DNA of 64,000 nt from Nocardia salmonicida NBRC 13393 (GTDB lineage: Bacteria > Actinomycetota > Actinomycetes > Mycobacteriales > Mycobacteriaceae): the NCBI RefSeq assembly GCF_001613085.1, contig NZ_BDBR01000023.1:105849-169848 (forward strand), written 5' to 3'. The number at the start of each line of letters is the position of its first letter. The stretch's first letter is position 1. Positions 1 through 8,799 of this stretch are shown here, piece by piece. The notes under the pieces are model-generated. The model searched no databases. It was not told the origin of the DNA and saw only the letters and a list, made by a program, of their open reading frames with translations. The position numbers and the translations under genes are program-made.

Positions 1-25
1 TCCCTCTTGACTGTGGGGCCAAAGC

Positions 26-83
26 GTATATGTATACACCTTTGACACCTGGGGGGATGCGGCGTTGACTGGATGCGTCAACG
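26..83. promoter_or_regulatory. two inverted repeats at the left edge of the window
   Basis: A perfect 12-base palindrome, GTATATGTATAC, lies at 26-37. A second inverted repeat, CGTTGAC and GTCAACG separated by 7 bases, lies at 63-83, just upstream of the first gene (GTG at 121). Both are seen directly. A regulatory role is inferred from their place before a gene; no regulator can be named. Confidence 0.35.
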
Positions 84-120
84 TGGCCCTTGGAGGCCGT
101 CATGATCATCATCTTGGGAC

Positions 121-423
121 GTGATCGTCCTGCTCGCCGCCGTGATCGTCGGACTTGCTGGCGTGCTGAGCAACAGCGGGGACACGCACGAACTGACAAG
201 TGGTTTTGCGGTGTTCGAATATCACGTCACCGGTTCCACCGGAACGCTGTTTCTCTACGGCATCGTCGTCGGCGCGGTCGGCATCGTCGGGCTCATCCTG
301 CTGCTGGCTGGCGCCCGGCGTACCGCCCGGCACGGCCGCCGCGCCCGCCGCGACCTGAAAGAATCCCGTCGAGAAACTGGCGGCACCCGTTCGGCCACTG
401 GCCGCGCGGGCCCGCCAGGGTGA
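121..423 (+). CDS. small two-helix membrane protein, conserved type in Nocardia and mycobacteria
   Basis: This 100-residue protein has two hydrophobic helices, at about residues 1-18 and 41-63. They are joined by a polar loop, and a very basic tail begins with ARRTARHGRRARR. It resembles small hypothetical membrane proteins common in mycobacteria and Nocardia; no biochemical role is known to me. The GTG start is chosen because it puts the first hydrophobic stretch at the N-terminus. The basic tail should face the cytoplasm. A CsbD-like small gene follows 85 bases later, and such genes often appear together in stress-related clusters, which is only a weak hint. Confidence 0.6.
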   Translation: MIVLLAAVIVGLAGVLSNSGDTHELTSGFAVFEYHVTGSTGTLFLYGIVVGAVGIVGLILLLAGARRTARHGRRARRDLKESRRETGGTRSATGRAGPPG

Positions 424-508
424 TTGCCTGACCGGCGTCCCGGCGCTGAATTGTCCGCACGCCCGGCGCGTCCGCGTCGGCGAAAACACCAGAGGAAGAA
501 GCCCCGTC

Positions 509-613
509 ATGAGTCTGGGTAACCGCAGCCTCGAGGCCAAAGGCCGAGTCGGTCAAGCCAAGGGCAACCTCGAGCAGTCCGGCGCCAAGGCCAAGGACGC
601 TTTCAAACCCTAG
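509..613 (+). CDS. CsbD-like small stress protein, short form
   Basis: The gene encodes 34 residues. It begins with ATG after a purine-rich ribosome site (AGAGGAAGAA at 491-500). The sequence is hydrophilic, with repeated glycine and lysine and the pattern EAKGRVGQAKGNLEQ, which is the signature of the CsbD family (general stress proteins of unknown action). Normal CsbD proteins have about 55-70 residues, so this is a short version. It follows the small membrane protein in the same direction and could be transcribed with it. Confidence 0.6.
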   Translation: MSLGNRSLEAKGRVGQAKGNLEQSGAKAKDAFKP

Positions 614-743
614 ATCCCGCACGTCGATGTGCTGTGCGCAACCCGCATGGCACACCGGACATACCCGCAGTACCACCCAGAAATGAGCTCGTTCCGGCTG
701 GGTCCGCGCTGAACTGCAATCTCGGTGCTCTCGTTGATGCCGG

Positions 744-944
744 TCAGGGGCTGGGTTGTGGCACATGGCAGTCGGTCACCTTGGGATTGACCCCGACATA
801 GTTCAGTGGTCCCGCGATCACGGTCACCGCAATCGTCCCGACACTGGCGCAGTTCTGTTCTGCGTCGGTGAAATATCCGCGTTGCCCGGCCGCGATCGCG
901 CCGATGATCAGCCAGACGAGCACGAGCAAGGTGATCAAACGCAT
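744..944 (-). CDS. small membrane-anchored or exported protein
   Basis: The product has 66 residues. An N-terminal hydrophobic helix (residues 2-17) can act as signal or anchor and is followed by a small polar domain with two cysteines and a GPLNYVGVNPKV segment. Similar short proteins are frequent in mycobacteria and Nocardia and have no known function. This start is chosen because a very strong ribosome site, GGAGGAGG, lies just before the ATG (first base at 944). The reading frame stays open for another 78 codons upstream, so an earlier start at 1,178 exists; see the next entry. Confidence 0.65.
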   Translation of the reverse strand: MRLITLLVLVWLIIGAIAAGQRGYFTDAEQNCASVGTIAVTVIAGPLNYVGVNPKVTDCHVPQPSP

Positions 945-1178
945 CACACACCTCCTCCGTATTCGAGGGACGGACCGGAGACCGAGCCCCTCGCGGGTTT
1001 CCTCACGTTCGTTCTGATCGCTCGAGTGTGCTTCGATCCGTTGCCGATCTGATCGTAGATCCGGACCGGCGGTCAACCCACCGACGGCGCGGCCCGTCGC
1101 CCCCAATGCTACTAGCACCAGACCAATGATGAGGACCACGATCCCGATGGCCCAGAGGATCTGGTCGAGGTTGTTCAT
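945..1178 (-). other. DUF6131-like membrane segment running in frame into the next gene without a stop
   Basis: Reading leftward from an ATG at 1,178, the first 34 residues form one hydrophobic helix ending in GATGRAVGG. This resembles the end of the short DUF6131 membrane proteins of actinobacteria. Those normally stop a few residues later. Here the frame continues through a charged, unfolded-looking stretch of about 40 residues and into the start of the 744-944 gene. It may be a DUF6131 gene that lost its stop codon, giving either a 144-residue fusion or a decayed 5' part. The ribosome site before 1,178 is weak. Confidence 0.4.
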
Positions 1179-1334
1179 TCCGCCGGAAGGCTCCCACCTG
1201 TGTGCGAGGGGGGCGATCGATATGGCATGGATGCCGCTACCGTCATCATGCCCCGATGCTGTGCGTATGAGCTGGTAGGCCCCTGATCGCGTCGGCTAGA
1301 CGGGCTTCGACGAATCAGACGAACGACAGACAGG

Positions 1335-1487
1335 TCAGTCGGGTGGTGCTTGTGGGTCTTCTGGCTCGCTCAACTCTGGGGCTACTTCCCGTGTTGCCAT
1401 CCCTCCCTGGCGACCCTGATCGGTAGATCCGGGCCTTCGGCCTTTCGGCTCGTCGGCTTCGTCATCGGTGTCGCTGGTTCTCGGCAT
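1335..1487 (-). CDS. short highly charged protein, unknown
   Basis: The reading frame gives 50 residues, nearly all polar or charged, with many Asp, Glu, Arg and Pro and no hydrophobic core, so it is probably disordered. A GAGG ribosome site lies 6 bases before the ATG (first base at 1,487). It overlaps the last 26 bases of the truncated permease in another frame. It matches no family I know. It may be a real small gene or only the edge of a decaying locus. Confidence 0.35.
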   Translation of the reverse strand: MPRTSDTDDEADEPKGRRPGSTDQGRQGGMATREVAPELSEPEDPQAPPD

Positions 1488-2660
1488 GAGAATCCTCTTT
1501 CGTCGTCGTTTCGCCATACCCGTTCGTTCGGTCTGCCTCGATCACGCCGTTTCGGCGGGCCCGGATCCCGTTGACGAGGGCTAGCACGACGCCGAAGGCG
1601 ACGAGCACGAGTCCGCGCATCCACACCTCACCGTCGATCCGGGTGAACAAGAATAGGCAAGAAGCCAAGCCCAGCCACGGAAAGATGGTCGGAATTCGGA
1701 AGTGGTCGGGTTCGCCGTTGTCTCGGCGCAAGACCAGCACTGCCGCGTTGACACTTGTGAAGACGAACAGCAGCAACAGCACCAATGTGGCGGCCAACGA
1801 GTCGACTTCGCCGGTCAACGCCAGGATCAGCGACACGGTCGACGTCGCGAGAATCGCCACCCATGGTGTGCGCCAACTCGCCAGGATCCGGCCCAGAACC
1901 GGCGGTAGCAGCCCGTCGTTGGCCATCCCGTAGGCCAACCGTAACGACATGATGCCGGTGAGCAGCGCGCCGTTGGCGACGGCGACCAGTGCGATCACGC
2001 TGAAGAGCCAGTCGGGGACGCCACCGGCGGCGCGAACGACCTCGAGCAGCGGCCCGCTGGACTGCGCCAGTTGACCGGTGGGTACGCAAGCGCTGGCGAC
2101 CACACCGACCAGCACGTACACCACTCCCGCGGTAAGTAATGCCCCGAAAAGCGCTGTGGGATAGGACCGCCGCGGATCCTTGACCTCCTCAGCCAGATTC
2201 ACGGAGGTCTCGAACCCGACGAACGAGTAGAACGCCAGCACCGAGCCCACCAGCACCGCGCCGATGGCGCCGTGATCGGCGGTGCCCACCTGGGTGAGCC
2301 GGCCCAGATCCGCGTCACCGCGCAGTATCAGCCAGACGCCCAAGGCGATGATCAGCAGCAGACCGCCGACTTCCACCAGCGTGGCCACCGCATTCGCACC
2401 GAGGGACTGCTTGATCCCGCGGATATTGAGTGCGGCGAGCAGTGCCAGGAAGACGACGACGACCATAAGAGTCGGTAACGCGATCAACGATTGCAAGTAG
2501 TCTCCGGCGAACGCCCTGGCCAGCGCGCCCACCGAGACGATGCCCGCAGCGAGCATGCAGAAACCGACGAACGAACCAGCTGCGGGACCGAACGCGGTGG
2601 TGACGTAGTGGGCCGATCCGCCTGCTCGCGGGTACTTGGTGGCCAGCGCCTTGGACCAGC
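1462..2660 (-). pseudogene. APC-family amino acid permease, N-terminus missing
   Basis: The frame encodes most of an APC-superfamily transporter: about ten hydrophobic helices, plus family motifs such as KYPRAGGSAHYV (coded near 2,605-2,640), GFETSVNLAEEVKDPRR and NGALLTGIMSLR. Intact members have about 430-490 residues and begin with two helices carrying the conserved glycine-rich substrate loop. Here the homology stops just upstream of the KYPRAGG segment, and the sequence beyond (about 2,660-2,750) is arginine-rich and unlike any permease. The first in-frame ATG (first base at 2,556) falls inside a membrane helix. The first two helices are therefore lost and the gene is most likely non-functional. 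Confidence 0.75.
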
Positions 2661-2825
2661 AGATGTCACGCGCCCGGGTCGCCCTGGAATACCTCGCGGC
2701 CCATGTCGACCAGTCGTCGATCGGCCCACAGGTGTTGGTAGCGGTGGATCGTGATCGTTATGACGTCGTGCGCGCCGATCCTCGAGCAGCAACCGGTTCA
2801 GGGATTCGGTAGGGCCGCTTGGTTT
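2661..2825. other. non-coding debris between broken permease and araC-type gene
   Basis: No intact gene is visible. A short minus-strand frame of about 40 codons ends at a TGA at 2,666-2,668 and codes for the stretch HRYQHLWADRRLVDMGRE. It looks protein-like and may be the C-terminal remnant of another gene, but I do not recognise it. Together with the truncated permease this suggests a deletion joined two unrelated pieces here. Confidence 0.35.
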
Positions 2826-3866
2826 TCAGCATCGCGTAGCGGACGTCGACCGAAACGATCGCGGTGTCATATCTCGCCATCGCTTGAACGCCCGAATAAA
2901 GTTCGCCGAATCCGTGTACCCGAGACGATTCGCTATCTGGGCTGTAGTCAGCGGTGAGTTCCGCAGCAATTCCTCGGCCAACGCCTGGCGCAGCTCATCG
3001 ACCAGTGTGCGAAACGACGCACCTTCGTCGGTGAGACGCCGCGCCAGCGTGCGTGGACTCACGTTCAGTACATCGGCCACCTCGGCGAGTGGTGGGATCC
3101 GGCCGGGTTCGCGCGTGAGGACATCGCGCACCGCACCGGCGAAACCGGTTCGGGCACGGCGCTTGCCGAGCAGGTCGCGACACGCGGCTTCGTAGCCACG
3201 CCGGACCAGTTCATTGGCCTGCGGAAGGGGAGTGTCGAGCCAGGACGAGTCGCCGACCATCTCGTTGCGATCGGCATCGAAAGACGGTTCTGTTCCGAAC
3301 GCGTCGACGTAGCGGCTGGTGTTCGATGGCGCGGAGTGCCGGAAGCGCACCGAGGATGCCGGCACGCCGGTATTGGTCAGGTCGCGCAGGATCGAAGTGA
3401 TCGCCGCCGAAATCCGTTCCACCAGAATCGAAGCCACATCCGGTGGTAGATCGCTGCTGTCGATGGTGATACCGACCTCGTCGGTGTCCACATATTCGGT
3501 GACTGTGATCGTGGTGAACACCCAGGCGAGTTCGACGAACTCCGTGGTCAACTCGATGGCATCTCGCAGCGACCGGCTGGTGAGCAGTGCCATTCCCCAC
3601 GAGCCGTGCATCCCCGCGTGATAGTTCGTCCCCACCTCGACCCAGAATCCGGGCTCGCCGCACCGCAACTCGTCGAGATTGCGCATCACGTCGAATTCTT
3701 GACGGGCGGTGATCTCAGCGAACGGATCATCGAGCGCACCAGGGTCGATGCCCGAACCGGCGAGGCACTCGTCCGCGGACCATCCACGACGCGCGGCGAG
3801 TTGGACCATGAGCTGGACACTGGCCGCACTGATCGGCAGGTGCTGATCGAACTCGAAACGCGCCAC
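2826..3866 (-). CDS. AraC-family transcriptional regulator
   Basis: The protein has 346 residues, the usual size for AraC regulators with an N-terminal ligand-binding domain of the arabinose_bd type (about residues 20-210) and two helix-turn-helix units at the C-terminus (about 245-340). The DNA-binding end shows the typical pattern VSPRTLARRL and IANRLGYTDSANFIRAFKRW. The start is a GTG. It is transcribed away from choD, with 124 bases between them, and probably controls choD or itself; this is inferred from the arrangement. The inducer is unknown, though the neighbour suggests a steroid or related lipid. Confidence 0.85.
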   Translation of the reverse strand: MARFEFDQHLPISAASVQLMVQLAARRGWSADECLAGSGIDPGALDDPFAEITARQEFDVMRNLDELRCGEPGFWVEVGTNYHAGMHGSWGMALLTSRSLRDAIELTTEFVELAWVFTTITVTEYVDTDEVGITIDSSDLPPDVASILVERISAAITSILRDLTNTGVPASSVRFRHSAPSNTSRYVDAFGTEPSFDADRNEMVGDSSWLDTPLPQANELVRRGYEAACRDLLGKRRARTGFAGAVRDVLTREPGRIPPLAEVADVLNVSPRTLARRLTDEGASFRTLVDELRQALAEELLRNSPLTTAQIANRLGYTDSANFIRAFKRWRDMTPRSFRSTSATRC

Positions 3867-3895
3867 GCGACGAACCTACCCACGGATGGCAGAAA

Positions 3896-3906
3896 ATGAC
3901 AGTCAT
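3896..3906. promoter_or_regulatory. palindrome between araC-type regulator and choD
   Basis: A perfect palindrome, ATGACAGTCAT, lies in the 124-base divergent gap. Its place makes it a candidate site for the AraC-type regulator, but AraC proteins usually bind direct repeats, so the link is uncertain. Confidence 0.3.
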
Positions 3907-3990
3907 GTGGCGCCGATAGCCCTATGGTCGGCGACACCGCCTTCGTAACGTGGTGAGCTCGCGCATATCACGGCAGGAGCCTTCCAGCAC

Positions 3991-5742
3991 ATGAGTTCCG
4001 ACTACGACGTCGTTGTCATCGGCAGTGGTTTCGGTGGCAGTGTCTCGGCGCTGAGGTTGACCGAGAAGGGATACCGGGTCGCGGTACTCGAGGCAGGTCG
4101 CCGATTCGCCGACGAGGATTTCCCTCGGACATCGTGGGATATTCGCAAATTTCTGTGGGCGCCCAAGCTCGGGTGTAAAGGGATCCAACGTGTCCATGTG
4201 CTGCCCGATGTCGTAGTATTGGCGGGGTCCGGTGTCGGCGGTGGTTCGCTCGTCTACGCGAACACCCTCTACGAGCCCAAGTCGAGCAACTTCTACGATG
4301 ACCGCCAGTGGGCGCACATCACCGACTGGCGCGCGGAGCTCGCCCCCTATTACGACCAGGCCAAGCGCATGCTGGGCGTCCGGCCGAATCCCACGCTCAC
4401 ACCCGCCGACGAGCTGATGCGAGAGGTCGCCGACGACATGGGGGTCGGCGATACCTTTTCCATGGCACCGCTCGGCGTGTTCTTCGGTCGCGGTGACGCG
4501 AAAGAACCATCGGTGACGGTCGCGGATCCGTATTTCGGCGGCGCCGGACCCGCTCGAACCGGCTGTATCGAATGCGGAGGCTGCCTCACCGGGTGCCGCT
4601 ACGGCGCCAAGAACACCCTCGTCAAGAATTATCTCTACCTCGCCGAACAAGCTGGGACCGCGGTGTATCCGGAACGGACCGTGACCCGTGTGAAGCCCTT
4701 GCCCCAGGGCGGCTATGAAGTGACCGCCGTGGAAACCGGTGCGTGGTTGTCCGAGCGCACTGCCATCACGTTCACCGCGGATCAGGTGATCTTCGCCGCG
4801 GGCACCTGGGGCACACAACAATTGCTGCACCGTCTCAAGAACGATGGAACGCTGCCGGGCATCTCGGATCGGCTGGGGACGCTGACCCGTACCAATTCCG
4901 AAGCGCTCGTCGGTGTGACGACCAAAATGCGTAACCGCAAGAAATACGACTTCACCCGAGGCGTCACGATCACCTCGTCCATCCACCCGGACGAGCACAC
5001 CCACATCGAACCCAATCGCTACGCCAAAGGCTCCAACGCCGTGGCATTGATGGCGACAGTGATGACCGACGGAGGGGGCCGATTCCCCCGCTGGGTGACC
5101 TGGGTCGGACAGGTACTGCGTCACCCCGGCCACCTCGCCTCGCTCTATCTCGGGATCCGCCACATGTCGGAACGCTCGATCATCGCGCTGGTCATGCAGA
5201 CCCACGACAACTCTCTGACGCTCTACACCAAGAAGCGTTTCGGCCGGACCCGGGTCACGTCGCGACAGGGCCACGGCGAACCGAACCCGACTTGGATTCC
5301 GGTCGCCAACGATGTGATGCGACGCGCGGCCGAAAAGATCGACGGGTTTCCGATGGGCACGGTCGGCGAGATCTTCGACATTCCAGTCACGGCCCATTTT
5401 CTCGGCGGTTGCATCATCGGCGAGTCTCCCGAAGACGGCGTTATCGACCCCTACCACCGCGTCTACGGCCATCCCGGTCTGCATGTGGTGGACGGTGCGG
5501 CGGTATCGGCGAACATCGGCGTCAATCCGTCGTTGACCATCACCGCACAGGCCGAACGCGCAATGTCGTTGTGGCCCAACAAAGGCGAGACCGACAGCCG
5601 CCCGCGCCTCGGCTCGCCCTACCAGCGGCTCGTCGCGGTGACCCCCACCGCCGCGACCGTGCCGACCCGTTCGCCCGCCGCGCTGCGACTACCCATCACC
5701 GCGGTCGGCGTCGAATCCCCTTGTCACCAGGAGCAGAACTGA
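3991..5742 (+). CDS. choD: GMC-family cholesterol oxidase, ChoD type
   Basis: The 583-residue flavoprotein closely follows the ChoD protein of Mycobacterium tuberculosis as I recall it, in length and along its whole course. It begins with the FAD-binding motif VIGSGFGGSVSALRLTEKGY, has the VLAGSGVGGGSLVYANTLY segment, and a cysteine cluster GCIECGGCLTGCRYGAKNTL near residue 190. The C-terminal GMC signature HFLGGC and VVDGAAVSANIGVNPSL is intact. The expected reaction is FAD-dependent oxidation of the 3-hydroxyl of a sterol; for the mycobacterial relative the true substrate is debated. The stop overlaps the start of the next gene (TGATG), so the two are probably translated together. The divergent AraC gene is its likely regulator. 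Confidence 0.88.
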   Translation: MSSDYDVVVIGSGFGGSVSALRLTEKGYRVAVLEAGRRFADEDFPRTSWDIRKFLWAPKLGCKGIQRVHVLPDVVVLAGSGVGGGSLVYANTLYEPKSSNFYDDRQWAHITDWRAELAPYYDQAKRMLGVRPNPTLTPADELMREVADDMGVGDTFSMAPLGVFFGRGDAKEPSVTVADPYFGGAGPARTGCIECGGCLTGCRYGAKNTLVKNYLYLAEQAGTAVYPERTVTRVKPLPQGGYEVTAVETGAWLSERTAITFTADQVIFAAGTWGTQQLLHRLKNDGTLPGISDRLGTLTRTNSEALVGVTTKMRNRKKYDFTRGVTITSSIHPDEHTHIEPNRYAKGSNAVALMATVMTDGGGRFPRWVTWVGQVLRHPGHLASLYLGIRHMSERSIIALVMQTHDNSLTLYTKKRFGRTRVTSRQGHGEPNPTWIPVANDVMRRAAEKIDGFPMGTVGEIFDIPVTAHFLGGCIIGESPEDGVIDPYHRVYGHPGLHVVDGAAVSANIGVNPSLTITAQAERAMSLWPNKGETDSRPRLGSPYQRLVAVTPTAATVPTRSPAALRLPITAVGVESPCHQEQN

Positions 5743-6224
5743 TGTCCACGTCCCCCGATGTGAACGCCCGCGGCAAACTGCACACTGTGTATGCCGCGTT
5801 CCGCGCCGCCCCCGAACCAAGGCTGTCCGACCTTGTCGGCGATCACAAAGGACAATTCGCCGGACCCCTCTGGTTGCGCGGTTGCGGACCGTTGACCGTA
5901 GCGGTGACAGGAATGCGAGGGTGGTGCGGTAAGTCCTTCACCGAACCGGATGATTCCGACGCCTATCTGCGCGGCGTGAACCTGGTACGCCGTCGCGGCA
6001 CTGTCGAGCCATCTATCCCGATCACCGCGCAGATCGGCTCCTCACGCGTCGACGGCGAGCCGGCGTTGATCGTCAGCTACCCCGCGACCGCACGGTTTCC
6101 CTGGAACCGCGTCACCGACGAACTCCGTCCTTTCGGCTCCCGAGGGCTACTGGGGCTGACATTCGGCATTCCGGGAGGCCCGTCCACCGGCGCGCCGTTC
6201 GTCCTCCACCGACGGATCCGCTGA
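5742..6224 (+). CDS. unknown protein translationally coupled to choD
   Basis: This 160-residue protein starts at an ATG that overlaps the choD stop codon, which points to coupled translation and a shared job. There is no signal peptide and no membrane helix. The C-terminal half has a glycine-rich stretch, GLLGLTFGIPGGPSTGAP. I do not recognise the family. A role as a partner or carrier protein in the ChoD step is possible, but only context supports it. Confidence 0.7.
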   Translation: MSTSPDVNARGKLHTVYAAFRAAPEPRLSDLVGDHKGQFAGPLWLRGCGPLTVAVTGMRGWCGKSFTEPDDSDAYLRGVNLVRRRGTVEPSIPITAQIGSSRVDGEPALIVSYPATARFPWNRVTDELRPFGSRGLLGLTFGIPGGPSTGAPFVLHRRIR

Positions 6225-6420
6225 TTCATGACAGTTTCCGTGCAGTGGTGCCAGGTGTTCTCGTGATGCTCGTCGAACCTGCAGGGAATCGGCGTCGAGC
6301 ATCCACTCGGCATGCCCGGCGTCACCTCGATGGGTATCGCGGATCCCGGAAGCCTCGCGGTTCGACTGGAGCGAAAGACATGTTGGACAGGGTTACCGTT
6401 CACTTCGAGACCGCGCCGCG

Positions 6421-6873
6421 ATGAGCCGACCCCTGACAGACGACGAAGTCGACGCCTGGAATTCCTTGGCCAGCGTAGTGGCATTGATGGCACCTGAGCT
6501 CGAAACACGGCTGCGACGAAAGTGCGGGCTCAACCACATCCAATACCGTGTTCTGGAACTGCTGTACGCCCAACCTGGACGACGCCAGCGCATGATCCTG
6601 TTAGCAGAAGCAACCGATGCGTCGATCTCGCGAATGTCGCACGTCGTCGCCAAACTCGAACGGGCTGGACTGCTGACCCGCGGCAACGATACCGGCAGGT
6701 ACGTCGGGCTTACCGACGCCGGTCTCGACGCATTTACCGACGCGGTACCGCATTACATCATCGCTGTGCGTCAACTGCTGCTCGACGCCTGGTCAACACC
6801 TGAACTCACGCGCCAGTTCGCGGCCATGACGGCTGACCTCGCACGCCACCTCAAATCACGCAACCCGAGTTGA
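6421..6873 (+). CDS. MarR-family transcriptional regulator
   Basis: The 150-residue protein has the winged helix-turn-helix layout of MarR regulators: a dimer helix at the N-terminus, the recognition region ATDASISRMSHVVAKLERAGLLTR at about residues 62-85, a wing with RYVGLTDAGLDAF, and a C-terminal helix. MarR proteins usually repress a neighbouring gene and respond to small aromatic or lipid ligands. The nearest genes are the choD pair upstream in the same direction, and broken genes downstream. The target cannot be told from the sequence. Confidence 0.85.
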   Translation: MSRPLTDDEVDAWNSLASVVALMAPELETRLRRKCGLNHIQYRVLELLYAQPGRRQRMILLAEATDASISRMSHVVAKLERAGLLTRGNDTGRYVGLTDAGLDAFTDAVPHYIIAVRQLLLDAWSTPELTRQFAAMTADLARHLKSRNPS

Positions 6874-7212
6874 GAACACCGAGCGGGCGCGCATCGGACA
6901 CCTTTCGTGCTCCGAGGGCTCCGAATTCCAGTGATGTCCAAGCCGTGACGTCGAGTTGACGGCATCGAAGTCCTGCCACTGACTGAGACCGGCCACCTGG
7001 TCAGACCTGGATATCCATGAAGCGAGTCGTCCTACATGTCTTGCGACTATCTTCGGCCGGTACCACGGCTGCGGTCACGATGTCTTGTGGTGGCTCGCCC
7101 GCACCATCAGTTCGATGTGGTCTCCCAGCTGGCTGGGCCGGCGTTTGGAGTAACTGCTGGCGACGACCGAACTCATCGACGGTCGCCGGGCGTCTACCGC
7201 GGACCGAGATCG
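6874..7212. other. gap without a recognisable gene
   Basis: Neither strand shows a frame with good codon usage and a ribosome site. Since both neighbours on the right are broken genes, this stretch is probably decayed DNA. Confidence 0.4.
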
Positions 7213-7740
7213 TCAGTCGCGCACAGCGTGGAGGATGTGCAGGCCGGAAGGTGTTGTGTCGCAATGGCGCACGGCGAGGCCCGCCCTGTGGCACTGGTCG
7301 ATCAGCCACTGCTGCGGCAGGCGAAGTTTTGGGTAGCACCCGGTGGTCAGCTGCCAGGCGCCCGCACGGCGGGTATGTAGGAGGTCGTGAACCATCACCG
7401 TGCTCTCATCGATGTAGTCGAGAAAACAAGTGAGTATCCGGTCGTCGGTCTCGCGGACCGGAACGAAGCGGTCCAGGCCGCGCCGTTCCCCGCTCAGGTC
7501 GCGGTAGGTGACCACGAAACTCCCGCCCGGGTGCAGGGCCCCAGCGACGTCGGTGATCAGCTGCCGCACGTCGGCCCGGTTCGGCAGGTGAGGCAGGGTG
7601 TCACCCATACAGACCACGGCGGTGACTGTGCCGGGATCGACGAGGCGGGGCAGGGCATCGCGGAGATCGGCATGGACGGTGCGGATGGAGTGGCCCACGC
7701 CATGGCGGCCGGCGTGGTCTCGCAGCTCGTTCAGGAGATC
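7213..7740 (-). pseudogene. SAM-dependent methyltransferase fragment, N-terminus deleted
   Basis: The frame codes for the C-terminal two thirds of a class I methyltransferase: an acidic beta-strand loop VVCMGDTLPHLPNRADV, then ALHPGGSFVVTYRDLSGERRGLDR, then a C-terminal lid domain. The N-terminal part that would hold the first SAM-binding loop (GxGxG) is missing. Homology can be followed upstream to DLLNELRDHAGRHG, coded near 7,700-7,740, and then ends where an HxlR gene starts in the opposite direction. Without the SAM loop and a promoter it should be inactive. Confidence 0.72.
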
Positions 7741-8354
7741 GATGGACCCTGCCGCTGGTGCGCGAGCTGTTGCTCGGGTCGCATCGGTTCAACGACATTC
7801 ATCGCGGGCTGCCCGGCATCAGCCGCACCCTGCTGTCTGCCCGGCTGCGTCGGTTGCAGGGCATCGGGCTGGTAACCCGGATGGCCGACGCCGACGGGCG
7901 ACCCGAGTATCGGCTCACTCAGGCCGGAGCCGCGCTCGAACCCTTGATATGGCAGCTCGGTGATTGGGCGCGACGATGGCATTTCGGGGACCCTCGGCCC
8001 GAGCAACTCGACACCGGCTGGGTACTGTGGCGACTGCGGCAGTTCGTTCGCACCGAATACCTTCCCGCCCAGCGTGTTTCGATCGAGTTCATCCTCGACG
8101 ATCCCAGCGGGGCCGAGGAACACGGCTGGCTGGTACTCGCTCGGCATGATGTCAGCGCCTGCTTGCGCCACCCCGGGTACGACACCGATCTGTGGGTTAC
8201 CACCGAACTCGGTGAGTTGCACCGCTTGGTGGCCGGGACCTCCAGCCTCGATGACGCTTTCCGCACGGGCCGTTTCCGCATACACGGCGAGCCCGGTCTC
8301 GTTGCCGGATTCTCCAGCTGGTTCGATTGGCGCACAACGATATCCGATGCGTAG
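7734..8354 (+). pseudogene. HxlR-family regulator fragment, N-terminus deleted
   Basis: The frame has the HxlR winged-helix core, beginning at GDRWTL (coded from 7,734) and continuing through VRELLLGSHRFNDIHRGL and PGISRTLLSARLRRLQ, followed by a C-terminal SCP2-like or ligand-binding half, about 200 residues in all. HxlR proteins carry about 20 further residues before GDRWTL, usually with a cysteine and ending in AL.(I/V)LG. Those residues are replaced here by the methyltransferase fragment read backwards. A GTG at 7,758 could start a shortened product lacking the first helix. The gene was probably the divergent regulator of the methyltransferase. Confidence 0.7.
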
Positions 8355-8799
8355 GAAGCTGGCAGGACAGTCCGACGATAGCTGCGCGAGAGCGGTCAGT
8401 CCTGCGATTCGCATGGTCCGGTGGTCCTTGCATCGGTGTGGTCAGTCCCGGCACTCGACCGGGAACCGCGTGAAGCGGTAGCGTTCCACAGTTTCCGCGG
8501 GGCCGGTACCCCGAAAACCCAGGGCTTGACCCTGGGTTCCCGCAGCGGCGTACTCCGCGTAGGCGGGTGGCAATGATCGCCGGACCCTACTCCGGCCGCG
8601 TCGGGTCCGGGGTACTCCTTCCTCTTCCTTGCCGAGCACGCCGCACCCCACCACGTCCGCACCATGCCCCCGGTTCAGCCACAGGATGCAACAACGGCTG
8701 ATCGCACGACGATTCGAACGAAAGCTCCTGGGAGCCTTCGGGTTCCCGGGAGATTTCGTTGTCGGTGGGTTTGGTTGATCGGCGCAGTAGGCTCCGTGC
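8355..8799. other. gap without a clear gene
   Basis: The gap contains a strong hairpin (next entry) and an uninterrupted minus-strand frame whose end reads ETVERYRFTRFPVECRD. That end looks protein-like, but the rest of the frame is arginine-rich and unconvincing. No supported gene is seen. Confidence 0.4.
8516..8538. terminator. strong hairpin, possible terminator
   Basis: A perfect 9-base stem, AACCCAGGG and CCCTGGGTT, closes a 5-base loop. No run of T follows, as is usual for actinobacterial terminators. It lies 160 bases after the HxlR fragment. Confidence 0.45.

Noticed and set aside
3922..5484. Long minus-strand frame of 520 codons opposite choD
   Set aside because: It is the mirror of a well-supported gene in high-GC DNA, has no family motif and no ribosome site.
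6874..7212. Possible transposase remnant between MarR gene and methyltransferase fragment
   Set aside because: No transposase motif or terminal inverted repeats could be seen.
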